A stretch of 64,000 nucleotides of DNA from CAVUOA01 sp963742955 (GTDB taxonomy: Bacteria; Bacteroidota; Ignavibacteria; Tepidaquicellales; OLB5). The stretch covers positions 62,001 through 126,000 of the forward strand of contig CAVUOA010000008.1 in assembly GCA_963742955.1 (NCBI GenBank), read 5' to 3'. Position numbers and translations under genes: made by a program. Positions 47,760-57,678 of this stretch are shown here, piece by piece. The first letter of the stretch is position 1, and each line of letters starts with the position of its first letter. The notes beneath the pieces were generated by a model. The model did not search any database, had not been told where the DNA came from, and saw nothing but the letters and a program-made list of their open reading frames with translations.

Positions 47760-48665
47760 CTATCTTGACGCAGTCCCTGTCGGGTCATTCGAAGAAGCAT
47801 TATTAGTCATCGGGTAATTTGTGTGGTCAGCTGCTGTTGAAGAAGCCGTAGCGCTAAGCGGCTTTAAGAAAAATGGTGAAGTACTGTTATCGGGATTCGG
47901 TTCAACAGTAATGACGAATGTTGCGCCCTGAAGATTTGTGGGGAAAGTAAAACCGGCAGGGGCATTCATCAGCAAATCCTCACCCGGGAAAGGCGGGCCT
48001 GCCATTGTACCGCTGTATTGTGAACTCATATCGGAAGCATTGGGGTCTGTAAATTTCCCTGTGCTTAAAGGACCGTGACCGGGAATAACTACCCATCCCT
48101 CATACTGCCATTGTGAAGGAAGAATGGGCAGCATTAGGCCCTGGTGAGGTGTTCCCCCCGATAAATCCAAGAACCAAACTCCGCTCAGCTCGTTTGTCAT
48201 TTGTCCGTTAGTTGGCGTTGCAAGAACATAAGTTCCGGTTGATGACATAAAATTATTCGCGATTGCTGATGAATCTCCAATTGTGAGATTTGCCGTATTT
48301 CCGGAAAATTCACCTGCTAATATTTTCACCCCGCTCGGGTTTGGACTCGGATCTGGTACGGGTTCAATAGTCAGAACGAATTTGCTCGCGCTGCTTAAAT
48401 CGGATGAGTTAACTGAAAAAGAAGTTTGTGACAGCTGTCCGTTTGAGTTTACAGAAAATTTCCCCGTCGTAACAGGACTGTTGTTTACAATTATCCAGCC
48501 CTCATACATGGCTGCCGCGCCAAGGTCTCCTAATCCTGTTATGTTCAGATTAAGATTACCGGTTGTGTTCGGAGGAGCTGTAGTTGATGTATTGTTATCA
48601 CTGCACCCTATAAAACCCGTGAACAGAATTGCAGCAAAAACTACCAAAACAATTTTTTTAGACAT
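47760..48665 (-). CDS. Lipoprotein with two homologous RskA-like halves
   Basis: A 301-aa protein with lipobox TGFIGC (about 16-21) and then two related domains of about 130 residues: MYEGWIIVNNSPVTTGKF ... FVLTIEPVPDPSPNPSGVKILAG and QYEGWVVIPGHGPLSTGKF ... FVITVEPNPDNSTSPFFLKPLS. The YEGW...TGKF...EP pattern is reminiscent of the C-terminal domain of anti-sigma-K factor RskA, but no N-terminal anti-sigma domain or sigma gene is present here. Probably an exported envelope protein. The repeat is internal duplication. Confidence 0.7.
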   Translation of the reverse strand: MSKKIVLVVFAAILFTGFIGCSDNNTSTTAPPNTTGNLNLNITGLGDLGAAAMYEGWIIVNNSPVTTGKFSVNSNGQLSQTSFSVNSSDLSSASKFVLTIEPVPDPSPNPSGVKILAGEFSGNTANLTIGDSSAIANNFMSSTGTYVLATPTNGQMTNELSGVWFLDLSGGTPHQGLMLPILPSQWQYEGWVVIPGHGPLSTGKFTDPNASDMSSQYSGTMAGPPFPGEDLLMNAPAGFTFPTNLQGATFVITVEPNPDNSTSPFFLKPLSATASSTAADHTNYPMTNNASSNDPTGTASR

Positions 48666-48910
48666 TTTTTTCTCCTTAATTAATTATTAACTTTTTAAAG
48701 TTATTTATATGTTTATAATAATAAACTAATTAGGCTGTCAGTAATTCCAAAAAAATGCGGAAATATCGTGTGCTTCCTGCTGTTATTTACAGATTATTAT
48801 TTTGATAGAATGAAACTCAATTGTATGTTTTTTGTTTTGATTTTAAACACATTAAGCCTTATATAAAAGAAAAATTAAACTGAACCTTCCGTTTATATCT
48901 TCAATATTTT

Positions 48911-50362
48911 ATGAGAGAATCCAAGTTTTTAGAAATTATAAGAAGCCTTTCAAAAGAAGAGCTGACGGGTTTTGGAGAATTCATCAGGTCAAGGGCGTTC
49001 AATACCAGCAGAAAAATGGTACTTCTTTACGAATTTCTCAGAAAAAACCATTCCGGAATAAAACAATGCGATTACAGCAGAGAAAGAATTTTCAGAAGTG
49101 TTTATAAGAATGAAAAATTCAATGAATCCAAATATTGGAAACTGACATCCGGTTTTTCTTCCATTCTGGAGAGATTCCTTGTATATATTGAATTCAAAAA
49201 AGATATTTTTTACAGAGATAACCTCCTGCTCGAAAATTACAGGAAGCGTAACCTGCGTAATCAATTTTCACAATTATCTGTACAGGTTGCAAAGAATTCA
49301 CGAAAAGAATTTAACAGAAGCATGAACTTTTTCATCAACCAGACTCATTATTATTTTCAGAAAATAAGTTATTTTGGATTCGACAACCCCAAAAAGGCCA
49401 TCAAAGACGCAGAAAACCTTTTCGAAAATCTGAGAATGTTTTTTTTAATGACACATTTGGTAAGCATCAGCATAATGTCAAACTTCGATAAAGACTTTAT
49501 TAACTATTGCAGAAATAATGTGTGGTTTTTTGAGGAAATGCTGGAATACCTTGATAAAAACAAAAGCAGGATAAAGAAAAATTATACTACGGTTTATATT
49601 TTTTACCTCATTTTATACACAAAAATATATCCAAATGAAGAAAATTATTATTATGAACTCAAAGAACTGGTATTAAAAAACACTGCTTTGTTTTCAGGAA
49701 ATTTCCTGAGGCATATACTAGTGAATATACTGGGTTATGCTGTTAACAAGCTTGCCGAAGGGAGCGAAAAGTTCCTAAGAGAAATATTTATAATTAACAA
49801 AATAATGGCTGAAAAATCATTGACATTTTTCGGGGAGTATATTCAGGCTGAATATTTCTATTCAGTTGTTGAACATGCAGCAGAACTGAATGAAATTGAA
49901 TGGATTTCGGAATTTATTGACAAATACAAACAATACTTAAGAAATGACTATAAAGATACCGCAGTAAATCTTTCGCAGGCAAAAATTAACTTTGTAAAGT
50001 CTGAGTTCGGAAATTCACTGGAATGCCTGCTGATGGTAAATAATATTAATCCGTATTTTTACATATCTCATAAAATTCTCCTGCTTCAAAACTATTATGA
50101 AACCGGCAATGTAAATTCGATAAAGTACGTTATGGAAACCTTAAATAAATATTTAAAAAGGAGAAGTGATATCAACCCTGATACAGCAAGAAATTGCAGA
50201 AAGTTTGTTGAATATTTCAGAATCCTTCAGAGAAATGAAACGAAAGTAAAAACGGCCGTTGAACAGCTTGAAAATGAAAAGTATTTTATGAACAAAGCAT
50301 GGCTGCTCTCTAAATTAACATATCAGCAAAATACCCTTGTAAAAACAATTAAAGACCATTAG
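48911..50362 (+). CDS. Uncharacterised ~485-aa alpha-helical protein (paralogue of 62118-63575)
   Basis: A 483-aa protein, highly helical and Lys/Glu/Asn-rich, without signal peptide or membrane segment. N-terminal signature: LSKEELTGFGEFIRSRAFN ... LYEFLRKNHSG ... ERFLVYIEFKKD. The same pattern appears in the 62118-63575 product (FGEFVQSPFYNKNE ... LYEYIRKEYP ... EEFLAYINFKND), so the two form a paralogous family. The C-terminal half has TPR-like helical pairs. I do not know its function. It converges with the TPR gene with a 4-base overlap of stops. Confidence 0.8.
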   Translation: MRESKFLEIIRSLSKEELTGFGEFIRSRAFNTSRKMVLLYEFLRKNHSGIKQCDYSRERIFRSVYKNEKFNESKYWKLTSGFSSILERFLVYIEFKKDIFYRDNLLLENYRKRNLRNQFSQLSVQVAKNSRKEFNRSMNFFINQTHYYFQKISYFGFDNPKKAIKDAENLFENLRMFFLMTHLVSISIMSNFDKDFINYCRNNVWFFEEMLEYLDKNKSRIKKNYTTVYIFYLILYTKIYPNEENYYYELKELVLKNTALFSGNFLRHILVNILGYAVNKLAEGSEKFLREIFIINKIMAEKSLTFFGEYIQAEYFYSVVEHAAELNEIEWISEFIDKYKQYLRNDYKDTAVNLSQAKINFVKSEFGNSLECLLMVNNINPYFYISHKILLLQNYYETGNVNSIKYVMETLNKYLKRRSDINPDTARNCRKFVEYFRILQRNETKVKTAVEQLENEKYFMNKAWLLSKLTYQQNTLVKTIKDH

Positions 50363-51915
50363 TCGGAGCCGTCACAATATTTGGTTATAAGTTCATCAAC
50401 ACCGTCTGCGCCGAGCTCCTTTGCTTTGTATAAATCTTCTTTGCCTTCGGTTTTCTTATCCATTTTGAACTCAATGAGGCTTCTCGCGATGTATAAATCT
50501 GCATCATCAGGTTTTAAATTAATAGCTGACGAATAATCTTTGAGGGCATATTCAAGATTATTCATATCTTTATAGGCATCACCTCTTGAAGAGTAAATAT
50601 CATATTGTCCGGCATCCATCTTAAGCGAAATGGAAAGGTCTGCAACAGCAAGCTCGGGTTTATTCATCTTTAAATATGCAAAGCCCCTGTATTTATAGCT
50701 GAACTTATTATCTCCTCCAAGCTGAATTGCCCGGGTAAAGTCATCAGCAGCTTTATCGAATTGTGATAATTTAAAGTTAGCAAGCCCCCTCTCATAATAA
50801 GAAACCTGCTCATTGGGGTCAAGCTTAATTGATGTTGTAAAATCATTTACCGCATCCTGGTATTTCTCAACTTCTGTGTATACTTTGCCCCTGCTGTAAT
50901 AAGAAACTGCATCATCGGGTTTAAGAGAAATTGCTTTGGTATAATCGGCGATAGCATCATCGTATTTTTCCATATTGGAATAAGAGTGAGCGCGGTTATA
51001 ATAAACATCGGGGTCGTCAGGTTTAATTTCTATGGCTTTGGAATAATCTGCTGCAGCCAAATCGTATTTTTTCTGGGCATCCTGAGATATTCCCCTGTTA
51101 TAATACGCTTCAAAGTATGCTGAGTTTAATTCTATTGCTTTTGAATAATCATTTTGAGCTTCCGTATATTTTTTCTCCATGTAATATACACTGCCCCTGA
51201 AATTATAAACCGAATCAACGTTAGGCCTAAGCTCTATATACTTTGTAAAATCATTCTCTGCGTTCTGAAAATCTTTCTGCCTGAAATAAATAGTGCCCCG
51301 CATCATATATGAATCGGCGAATCCCGGTTTAACTTCAATGGCTTTTGAAAAATCTTTTATAGCATCATCTATGTTACCCATACCGAGGTAGGCAGCGCCG
51401 CGGTTATTATATGCATCAGCATAATTTAAAGTACGCTCTATTGCGCTGGTATAATCATTTATAGCCTCTTCATATTTTTTCAGCTGGAGATATGCGTTAC
51501 CCCGCTCAAAAAAGGCAGCTACAAAGTCTCGTTTAAGCTCAATTGCTTTCGTAAAATCATCGATAGCATCTTCGTATTTTTTTAACGAAAAATTAACTTT
51601 GCCTCTATTGTTGTAAGCGGTATTAAAATCGGGTTTCAGCTCAATGGCTTTAGTGTAATCATCAAGCGCCTGGGTAAGCCTGTTCAGGGCAAAATAGGCA
51701 TTTCCCCGGTTATTGTATGTTCCTGGTGAAGATGGTTCCAGCTCAATTGATTTCGAATAATCATCAATTGCTCCTGAAAAATCACCTTTCTCGCTCTTTT
51801 GATTTCCTTTGTAAAAATATTCTTCGGCAGTCTGCGTATATGCAGTTGCTGAAAAAATAAACAGAAATGAGACAAAAATAATTAAATGGGATGTGATTTT
51901 TTCGAAATTCGTCAT
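50359..51915 (-). CDS. Secreted/periplasmic TPR-repeat protein
   Basis: A 518-aa protein: N-terminal hydrophobic signal (about 9-27, ATAYTQ), then about 14 consecutive 34-residue TPRs, each of the form AxNNRGxAYxxLxxYxxAIxDYTKAIELKP (about 30-505). TPR arrays mediate protein-protein interactions. There is no additional domain. The stop overlaps the convergent gene by 4 bases and no terminator hairpin separates the two. Confidence 0.88.
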   Translation of the reverse strand: MTNFEKITSHLIIFVSFLFIFSATAYTQTAEEYFYKGNQKSEKGDFSGAIDDYSKSIELEPSSPGTYNNRGNAYFALNRLTQALDDYTKAIELKPDFNTAYNNRGKVNFSLKKYEDAIDDFTKAIELKRDFVAAFFERGNAYLQLKKYEEAINDYTSAIERTLNYADAYNNRGAAYLGMGNIDDAIKDFSKAIEVKPGFADSYMMRGTIYFRQKDFQNAENDFTKYIELRPNVDSVYNFRGSVYYMEKKYTEAQNDYSKAIELNSAYFEAYYNRGISQDAQKKYDLAAADYSKAIEIKPDDPDVYYNRAHSYSNMEKYDDAIADYTKAISLKPDDAVSYYSRGKVYTEVEKYQDAVNDFTTSIKLDPNEQVSYYERGLANFKLSQFDKAADDFTRAIQLGGDNKFSYKYRGFAYLKMNKPELAVADLSISLKMDAGQYDIYSSRGDAYKDMNNLEYALKDYSSAINLKPDDADLYIARSLIEFKMDKKTEGKEDLYKAKELGADGVDELITKYCDGSD

Positions 51916-52166
51916 CTCCCGCTACCCCCTAGTATAATGTAATTAACCCTAATTTATAAACTCCGGCTGGTTTTTGTCAAGATAGATAGGCGGGGCTTAA
52001 ATTTGGGATGTTTGCATTTGTAAAAAATGTTCAATATTTTTATAAAATTCATTAATTTACGGAGAATCAGAATTTTATTTTACAAATTTCCGGCAAATTT
52101 ATTGGTGAAAACTATTAAAATAAAATCTTTACCCGTAAAAAATTAGTAAATTTAATATATTAACAT

Positions 52167-52815
52167 ATGCAGCTAATACCGGCAAAATGCCCCGATTGCG
52201 GTGCAGATATTAAAATACCCGAAGGCAGTACTTCTGTAGTTTGCGAATATTGCGGGGGAAATATTATTGTTACAGATGTTCTAGGTTCTACTGCAGTAAT
52301 GCAAAACTGTATGATGCTTGCTTTTTCTGCTATGGATAGCGGAAATTACAAAGACGCATATGACCATTTCAACAGGGCAATCGAAATTGACATCAAAAAT
52401 CCTAATGCCTGGTTTGGTAAGGCGGTATGCACAGGAATGACCGGTAAGTTTGCAGATGATATGTACGGGAAAATGATTAGCTTGTTTGAGAGTTCATTTA
52501 ATTACGCCCCGGCTGATAAAATTCTCAACCTTAAGAAAAATGCTGCTGCTGAAATTGTAAAAATAATCAGGAAATCTGCAAAAAAAATACAGCTGGCATG
52601 TGAATTGCTATCATTTACCGATGACAAGAAATTTACGGATGAAATCAGCAGTGAGGTAAATAAATTAAAGGAATCAGTTATTAATACTGCAAAGAAAGCT
52701 CTAGGAATACGACCCCGGGAACAAAGATGCAGCTGCGCTTTTGGATGAAATTACTTCAGGTAAGTTTTTTATTCCTGATGATGAAAAACAAAGAAAGGCG
52801 GAAGATATTGTTTAA
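52167..52815 (+). CDS. Zinc-ribbon/TPR-like cytoplasmic protein, frameshifted at the 3' end
   Basis: About 215 residues: N-terminal zinc ribbon CPDCGADIKIPEGSTSVVCEYCGG (two CxxC pairs, residues about 7-30), then a short TPR-like helical region (YKDAYDHFNRAIEIDIKNPNAWFGKAV). The frame first stops at 52748; removing one base near 52706 gives YDPGNKDAAALLDEITSGKF and continues to the stop at 52813-52815. Function unknown; such ribbon-TPR proteins occur widely in Bacteroidota. Confidence 0.7.
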
Positions 52816-52829
52816 AATCAAACAAGTTT

Positions 52830-53079
52830 AGACCTCTTTCGTCGAACTGAACCCAATCTCCTTCGGAAGTTTCAAGCCAAACAACTACTCAGACCGCCGG
52901 CAGCAAAAAAGAGGGATGTTCGATGTTTTTAATAATAATATTTCTGGTTGTGGCTTCAACAGGGTTTCTTTTGAAATTTTTTCATTTGATAAAACATATA
53001 CGTATTGAATCATAAACCGCTTATATCCAATATCATATCTCTCTAATCCTTTCCAAACTGCTTTGAGTACAAACTGCAT
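52830..53079 (-). pseudogene. Possible remnant of a protein-coding gene
   Basis: The minus strand shows protein-like segments in two frames, one opening MQFVLKAVWKGLERYDIGYKR near 53079 and another with ETSEGDWVQFDERGLNLFDF near 52850, separated by stops. It may be a decayed gene. Identity is unknown and chance is not excluded. Confidence 0.25.
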
Positions 53080-53128
53080 TCAGAGGTTTATCATAAAAAA
53101 AATTGCCATTATGTATAACAACCCTTTG

Positions 53129-53272
53129 TAGCGATACGGGGATCGAACCTCCCGCTTTCAGCGGGACAGGCTCACTTCCGCCTTGAGAGGTTCCCGAGTA
53201 CTAGGGGTTAACCAATTATTTTGAATCAGCAGGAGGTTTCAAAATCCCGTGTCACCGGGACACTAATGAGGT
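53129..53272 (-). pseudogene. tRNA-Glu remnant interrupted by palindromic insertions
   Basis: On the minus strand blocks matching the intact tRNA-Glu (53308-53381) occur in order: CATTAGTGT, AATTGGTTAAC, CTCTCAAGGCGGAAGT, GGTTCGATCCCCGTAT. Between the first two blocks 42 extra bases lie at 53219-53260 (a TTTTGAA...TTCAAAA palindrome plus TCCCGTGTCACCGGGA). At 53150-53173 extra bases include TCCCGCTTTCAGCGGGA. A third, shorter disturbance lies in the anticodon-arm side (53191-53207). The acceptor ends no longer pair, so it is not functional. Confidence 0.7.
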
Positions 53273-53307
53273 AAAAAAACTTCATAGCAGACAGTTCTAT
53301 GCCAGTG

Positions 53308-53381
53308 TAGCGCATACGGGGATCGAACCCGTACTTTCCGCCTTGAGAGGGCGGCGTGTTAACCAATTACACTAATGCGCC
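53308..53381 (-). tRNA. tRNA-Glu (anticodon CTC)
   Basis: A 74-base cloverleaf on the minus strand: acceptor GGCGCAT pairs with ATGCGCT (last pair G-U), anticodon arm CCGCC-CTCTCAA-GGCGG with anticodon CTC, T-arm with GGTTCGATCCC, discriminator A. CCA is not encoded. It reads GAG codons and is distinct from the usual TTC-anticodon tRNA-Glu. Confidence 0.92.
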
Positions 53382-53596
53382 TGATTTCTACGCAAAAATA
53401 TCCATAATTTTCTATAGTCTCAAGACTAAATGTAAATTAACTTATTTAAAATGACTTTGCACTATTAATTATTGAACAATTTTATTAACTTAAATAACTT
53501 ATGAGTTTTGTTCTTTAATAATTTCTTAATCAATATATATAATCAAAATAATTCATCATTATAACAAATTATATTAAACTTAAACAGGAGTTAACC

Positions 53597-55548
53597 ATGC
53601 TTAATTATTCTAAAACTTTCAGAACGTTTTTTGTAATTGCGTTAACTGCCCTTCTTGTTTCCTTAGGCGGCAGTTTCAATTCAGCATCGGCGCAGCAGAA
53701 TACAGCTATAGACCCCGATGTTTATTATGTAATGCACAATTCACAAAACAACATTCAGCTTCCGGCGCCACTGAATTTCCCCAAATCAACATTTGTGTTA
53801 CCTCAGGGAGATAATATTACTGCAGATACAATGACACTTGCGTGCAAACCCGGACCTGCAAACAACGGAGGCTCTGCCACATGGGCAATGTTTCTTGACC
53901 TTATTGCGGGCAACAATAATGTTGATAGTGACACAAATGTCAACTGCAAATACCGGCGCAGCAAACGCAACATTTTCAGTTGAAATATTTACACGCACAG
54001 GTACCGCATTAGGCGGTCCTGTAGGTTCAGGTCCCGGCAGCTCAACTGCAGGATGGACTTCACTCGGAACCGTTCCCGCTGTGCAGGGTTCAACCGCAAG
54101 CGGTATTTCATTAATTTTTAATATTCCGCCTATTATGGTTCAGGCTCATGATACTGTCGGAGTTGCAATCCAGTTTGCCACTGTGGGACCCCGTTACTAC
54201 GGATCAGGTTCACCTCCGATAGAAACATACTCGGATACAAATCTAACATTAAGAACCGGTGACGGCCGTTCTGTACCTTTTACCCCGACAGGAAGCTGGT
54301 TCTCATCAAGAGCTCTTTGCGGAGTAATCCGTTATATAGTTGAAACACCTCCTACAAACGGCTGGGTATCACAGACCTCGGGAGTAACCACATCACTTAA
54401 TACAGTCAGCGCAGTAAACCAGAACGTAGGCTGGATTGGCGGCAACGGCGGAGTTGTTCTAAGAACAATTAACGGCGGAAATACACTGGACAAACGTAAC
54501 AGGCGGCCCAATAGGTACAGCCGATGTATACTGCATCTGCGGATTAAGCGCAAGCACATGCCTTGTATCCACTTCACCCGCAGCAACGTTTGTATACAGA
54601 ACAACCGATGGCGGAACAACCTGGACACAGGTATTTACCCAGACGGGCGGATTTATAGATGATATAAAATTCCAGAATGCAAACACAGGCTTCATGTACG
54701 GCGACCCCGTAGGGGCAAGATGGTCATTATGGAAGAGCACAGATGCCGGAGCAACATGGGATTCAACAGGCTTATATGTTCCCCAGGCAGGAACCGAAGC
54801 AGGCTGGAACAATGCTATGTGGCTGAACGGTAATAATCTCTGGTATGGAACAAATAACACGAGGGTATATTATTCCACAAACTTTGGGTCATCATGGCAA
54901 TTTGGAGCAACTACCGGAAGCGCAAATACATACAGTGTAACGTTCAACACCGGCGGTATAGGCTTCACAGGCCAGACAATAGCTCTTAAGTCAACCGACG
55001 GCGGAGCAAACTGGGCAACAGCAACATTGCCGGGAACAGGAACATGCTATTCGTTTAATAATGTATTAAACAGGTTCTGGTATGACAGGGGTTCGGACAT
55101 ATACTGGTCAAGCGATAACGGAGCAAACTTTGCATCTCAGTATACAGGCACAGGCACATACCAGGCAATGAACCTGACACTAGACGGAAACATAATCCGC
55201 GGCTGGTCAGTAACATCGACAGGCGGTATAGCGGGATATTATGAACTGATATCGGGTATAACGAACAATCATAATCAGGTACCATCTGATTATGCATTGT
55301 CACAGAACTATCCAAATCCGTTCAACCCGTCAACAAAGATAGCATTCTCACTGCCGAAGGCAGGGAATGTAAGCTTAGTTGTATATGACATACTCGGAAG
55401 AGAAGTTGCAACTCTTGTGAATGAATTCACAACAGCAGGAAATCATACAATAGATTTCAATGCTTCGAATCTTGCAAGCGGAGTATATCTCTATAAGATT
55501 CAGGCAGGTGACTTTACAGATACCAAGAAAATGGTGCTGGTAAAGTAA
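53597..55548 (+). CDS. Secreted propeller protein with T9SS sorting domain, two frameshifts
   Basis: About 650 residues in three frames. First frame from 53597: signal peptide (about 1-33, SASAQQ) and start of an N-terminal beta domain. Join near 53935-53937 (one A too many) leads to MSTANTGAANATFSVEIFTRTG and a beta-rich domain to about 54350. Then the Ycf48/BNR propeller (WVSQTSGVTTSLNTVSAVNQ, VVLRTINGG); a second join near 54484 leads on to YRTTDGGTTWTQV, WKSTDAGATWDS and the sorting domain LSQNYPNPFNPSTK ... TKKMVLVK. The C-terminal 1.1 kb is nearly identical to 12757-13885. Confidence 0.85.
54356..55483 (+). repeat. Propeller/sorting-domain module, copy B of a dispersed inverted repeat
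   Basis: Almost identical reverse complement of about 12757-13885, roughly 41 kb away. The second frameshift near 54484 lies inside it, and the other copy has the intact frame there, which supports a local one-base insertion. Confidence 0.85.
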
Positions 55549-55572
55549 TTACTTAATATATATTTGTTTCTA

Positions 55573-55609
55573 AATAAGGGCTGTCTGAAAAAGACAGCCC
55601 CTTATTTTT
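55573..55609 (+). terminator. Rho-independent terminator
   Basis: GGGCTGTCT (55578-55586) pairs with AGACAGCCC (55592-55600), flanked by AATAA and TTATTTTTG. Confidence 0.85.
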
Positions 55610-55717
55610 GTATGTAATTTATTATAACAGGGAAAGGGTTTGCAATTTTATATTTCTCAAATTTTATATTATTTATAGTCAATAACAAATAGCATTTACC
55701 AAATAATATAACATGCC

Positions 55718-56966
55718 ATGAAAAAATTTTCTATGATATTAGCTGCACTAATATGCTGTCAGACAGTTAGTCTTTTTCACAATGGACATTGCAATATACA
55801 TCTAATCCGGCACAGACTGTTATGTCAATCAGATTTTACAATAATAACACCGGGTATTATTCAGGCGTGTTGTACAACTCATCAACATTCAACATTCATA
55901 AAACTACTAACGGCGGCGCTAACTTTACAGACCAGAGCTCAGGTATAACAGCGCAGAGATTCATGTGCGAATGGATTTTCCATCCCGATACTGTTCTCTT
56001 CGGAGGCAACTACGGGAAGATTATTAAAACAGTTAACGGAGGCACCAACTGGAATTTAGTTTATGCCGATACTACTCTGCAATTCTGGAGTTTATTTTTT
56101 GTTAACCACAATACCGGATATATATCAGGGAGTTACGGAACTATAATGAAGACAACCAACAAAGGAGATAACTGGGTAACACTTACTACCGGTGTTCAGA
56201 ATGCGCTTGACGGGATGTGGTTTGTTGATGAAAATACCGGTTATGTTGGCGGCTCAAATATTATATTAAAAACAACAAATGCAGGAGCAACGTGGGTAAA
56301 CAAAGGCGGCAGCTTTATTTCAGGATTTGAAACAGCGCAGGCAGTATATTTTTCGGATGCAAACACGGGTTATTACTGTACCAATACTACAACCACCCGG
56401 ATTGTTAAAACAACTGACGGCGGCAATACATGGAACCTGATTAACAACTCAGATACTGCGGGCGCCGCATGGGGCATGTCATTTACCAGCCCCTCAACCG
56501 GATACGTTTGCACAGAACAAGGGAAAGTCTTAAAAACTACTAATGCAGGATTGAACTGGGACGTTCAGTCAACACCGCTGACAGAAAATCTTTATGAGAT
56601 GTATTTTCCCTCTGCCGATACAGGTTACATTGCAAGCTGGTCAGGCAAAATATTAAAGACCACAAACGGCGGTATAACGTTTATTGGGAAATCAAACAAT
56701 GAAGTACCCGGTAAATTTGCATTGAACCAGAATTATCCGAACCCGTTTAATCCTTCAACCTATATAAGCTTTTCAATTCCTTCGAATGAATTTGTTACGC
56801 TTCAGGTATTTGATGTAACCGGAAGACTTATTGCTCAACCTGTCAATGAGGAACTAACATCGGGCAATTATGAAATAACATTTAACCCGCAGAAACTAAG
56901 CTCGGGATTTATTATTACAGGCTATCGGCAGGAAATTATATTGAAACAAAGAAAATGATATTATAA
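55718..56966 (+). CDS. Secreted Ycf48/BNR-like protein with T9SS sorting domain, two frameshifts
   Basis: About 416 residues after correction. The start is MKKFSMILAALICCQTVSLF; one T appears to be missing in the T run at 55773-55777, after which the frame reads SQWTLQYTSNPAQTVMSIRFYNNNTGYYSG. Propeller blades follow (HKTTNGGANFTDQ, MKTTNKGDNWVTL, LKTTNAGATWVNK, VKTTDGGNTWNLI). Then the sorting domain LNQNYPNPFNPSTYI. A second missing T near 56908-56910 restores GFYYYRLSAGNYIETKKMIL with a stop at 56964-56966. It follows the preceding T9SS gene with 170 bases and a terminator between. Confidence 0.8.
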
Positions 56967-57002
56967 AGTGAAAAATAATACTTATGAATACAGAAAGCCA
57001 TC

Positions 57003-57536
57003 CTAAAACCTGGTTCCCCTGTCTATCACAATCCCTCTTTCTGTCTGAATTGATATGGATTTTTTTATATCGCCTCCGGAAAGGTCAAGTTCTACAAGCC
57101 CCCTGTGCACCCGGAGAGTGATTTGACCTTTACAATAATTTTTATCTACAGTTATACTTGCATTTCTTCATAAATGCATTTTCTTTCCGTCATCAAACTT
57201 CAAGTCAATATAACTGTCTTCAAAATCACCTGTTAAAATAGAATCAACATCCAGCACTTCTTTTTCATCGGACATGAGCAGTCCTTTATGGGTTTTATAA
57301 ACCGTATCAACAACACCGCAAACATTGGAGAAGTGTCTCTCGCAGACAGTTCCGTAAACAACACCGCCAAATCTTAATATTTTTAAAGAGCATCCGCACT
57401 CGCCGGAAGTGTAAGAATATCCTCCATCAAACACGAGCGAATCATGGCTGGCTATATTAAACGAACCGTGTGAGTTCTGTGAAAAAGTAAACAGCGGAAA
57501 AATTAACAAAACTGCTGCTAAATAAATTGTTTTCAT
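57003..57536 (-). CDS. Small secreted protein with an in-frame TGA
   Basis: A 122-residue ORF (signal peptide about 1-19, LFTFSQ; cysteine-rich GECGC ... CERH...CGV) ends at the TGA 57168-57170. The same frame then stays open for 54 more codons with protein-like content (ASITVDKNYCKGQITLRVHR, ELDLSGGDIKKSISIQTERG) up to a TAG at 57003-57005. Either the real gene is about 178 codons with a nonsense change, a sequence error, or UGA readthrough. UGA is used as a normal stop elsewhere in the window (korB). No known domain recognised. Confidence 0.5.
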
Positions 57537-57678
57537 AAGCTTATAATTTAATTTTTATAAATTGGGCAAAGATAATACAAAATAATTTTAAATACATGAT
57601 TCTGAAATAATGGGAGAAATTGAAAGGAACCGACAGACTGTATTATATGTTAATTCAAGCAATTAAATATTGCTAATA

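Noticed and set aside
57168..57170. Selenocysteine codon
   Set aside because: No selenoprotein family recognised and no downstream bacterial SECIS-like hairpin placed right after the TGA; the residue context is not Cys-like.
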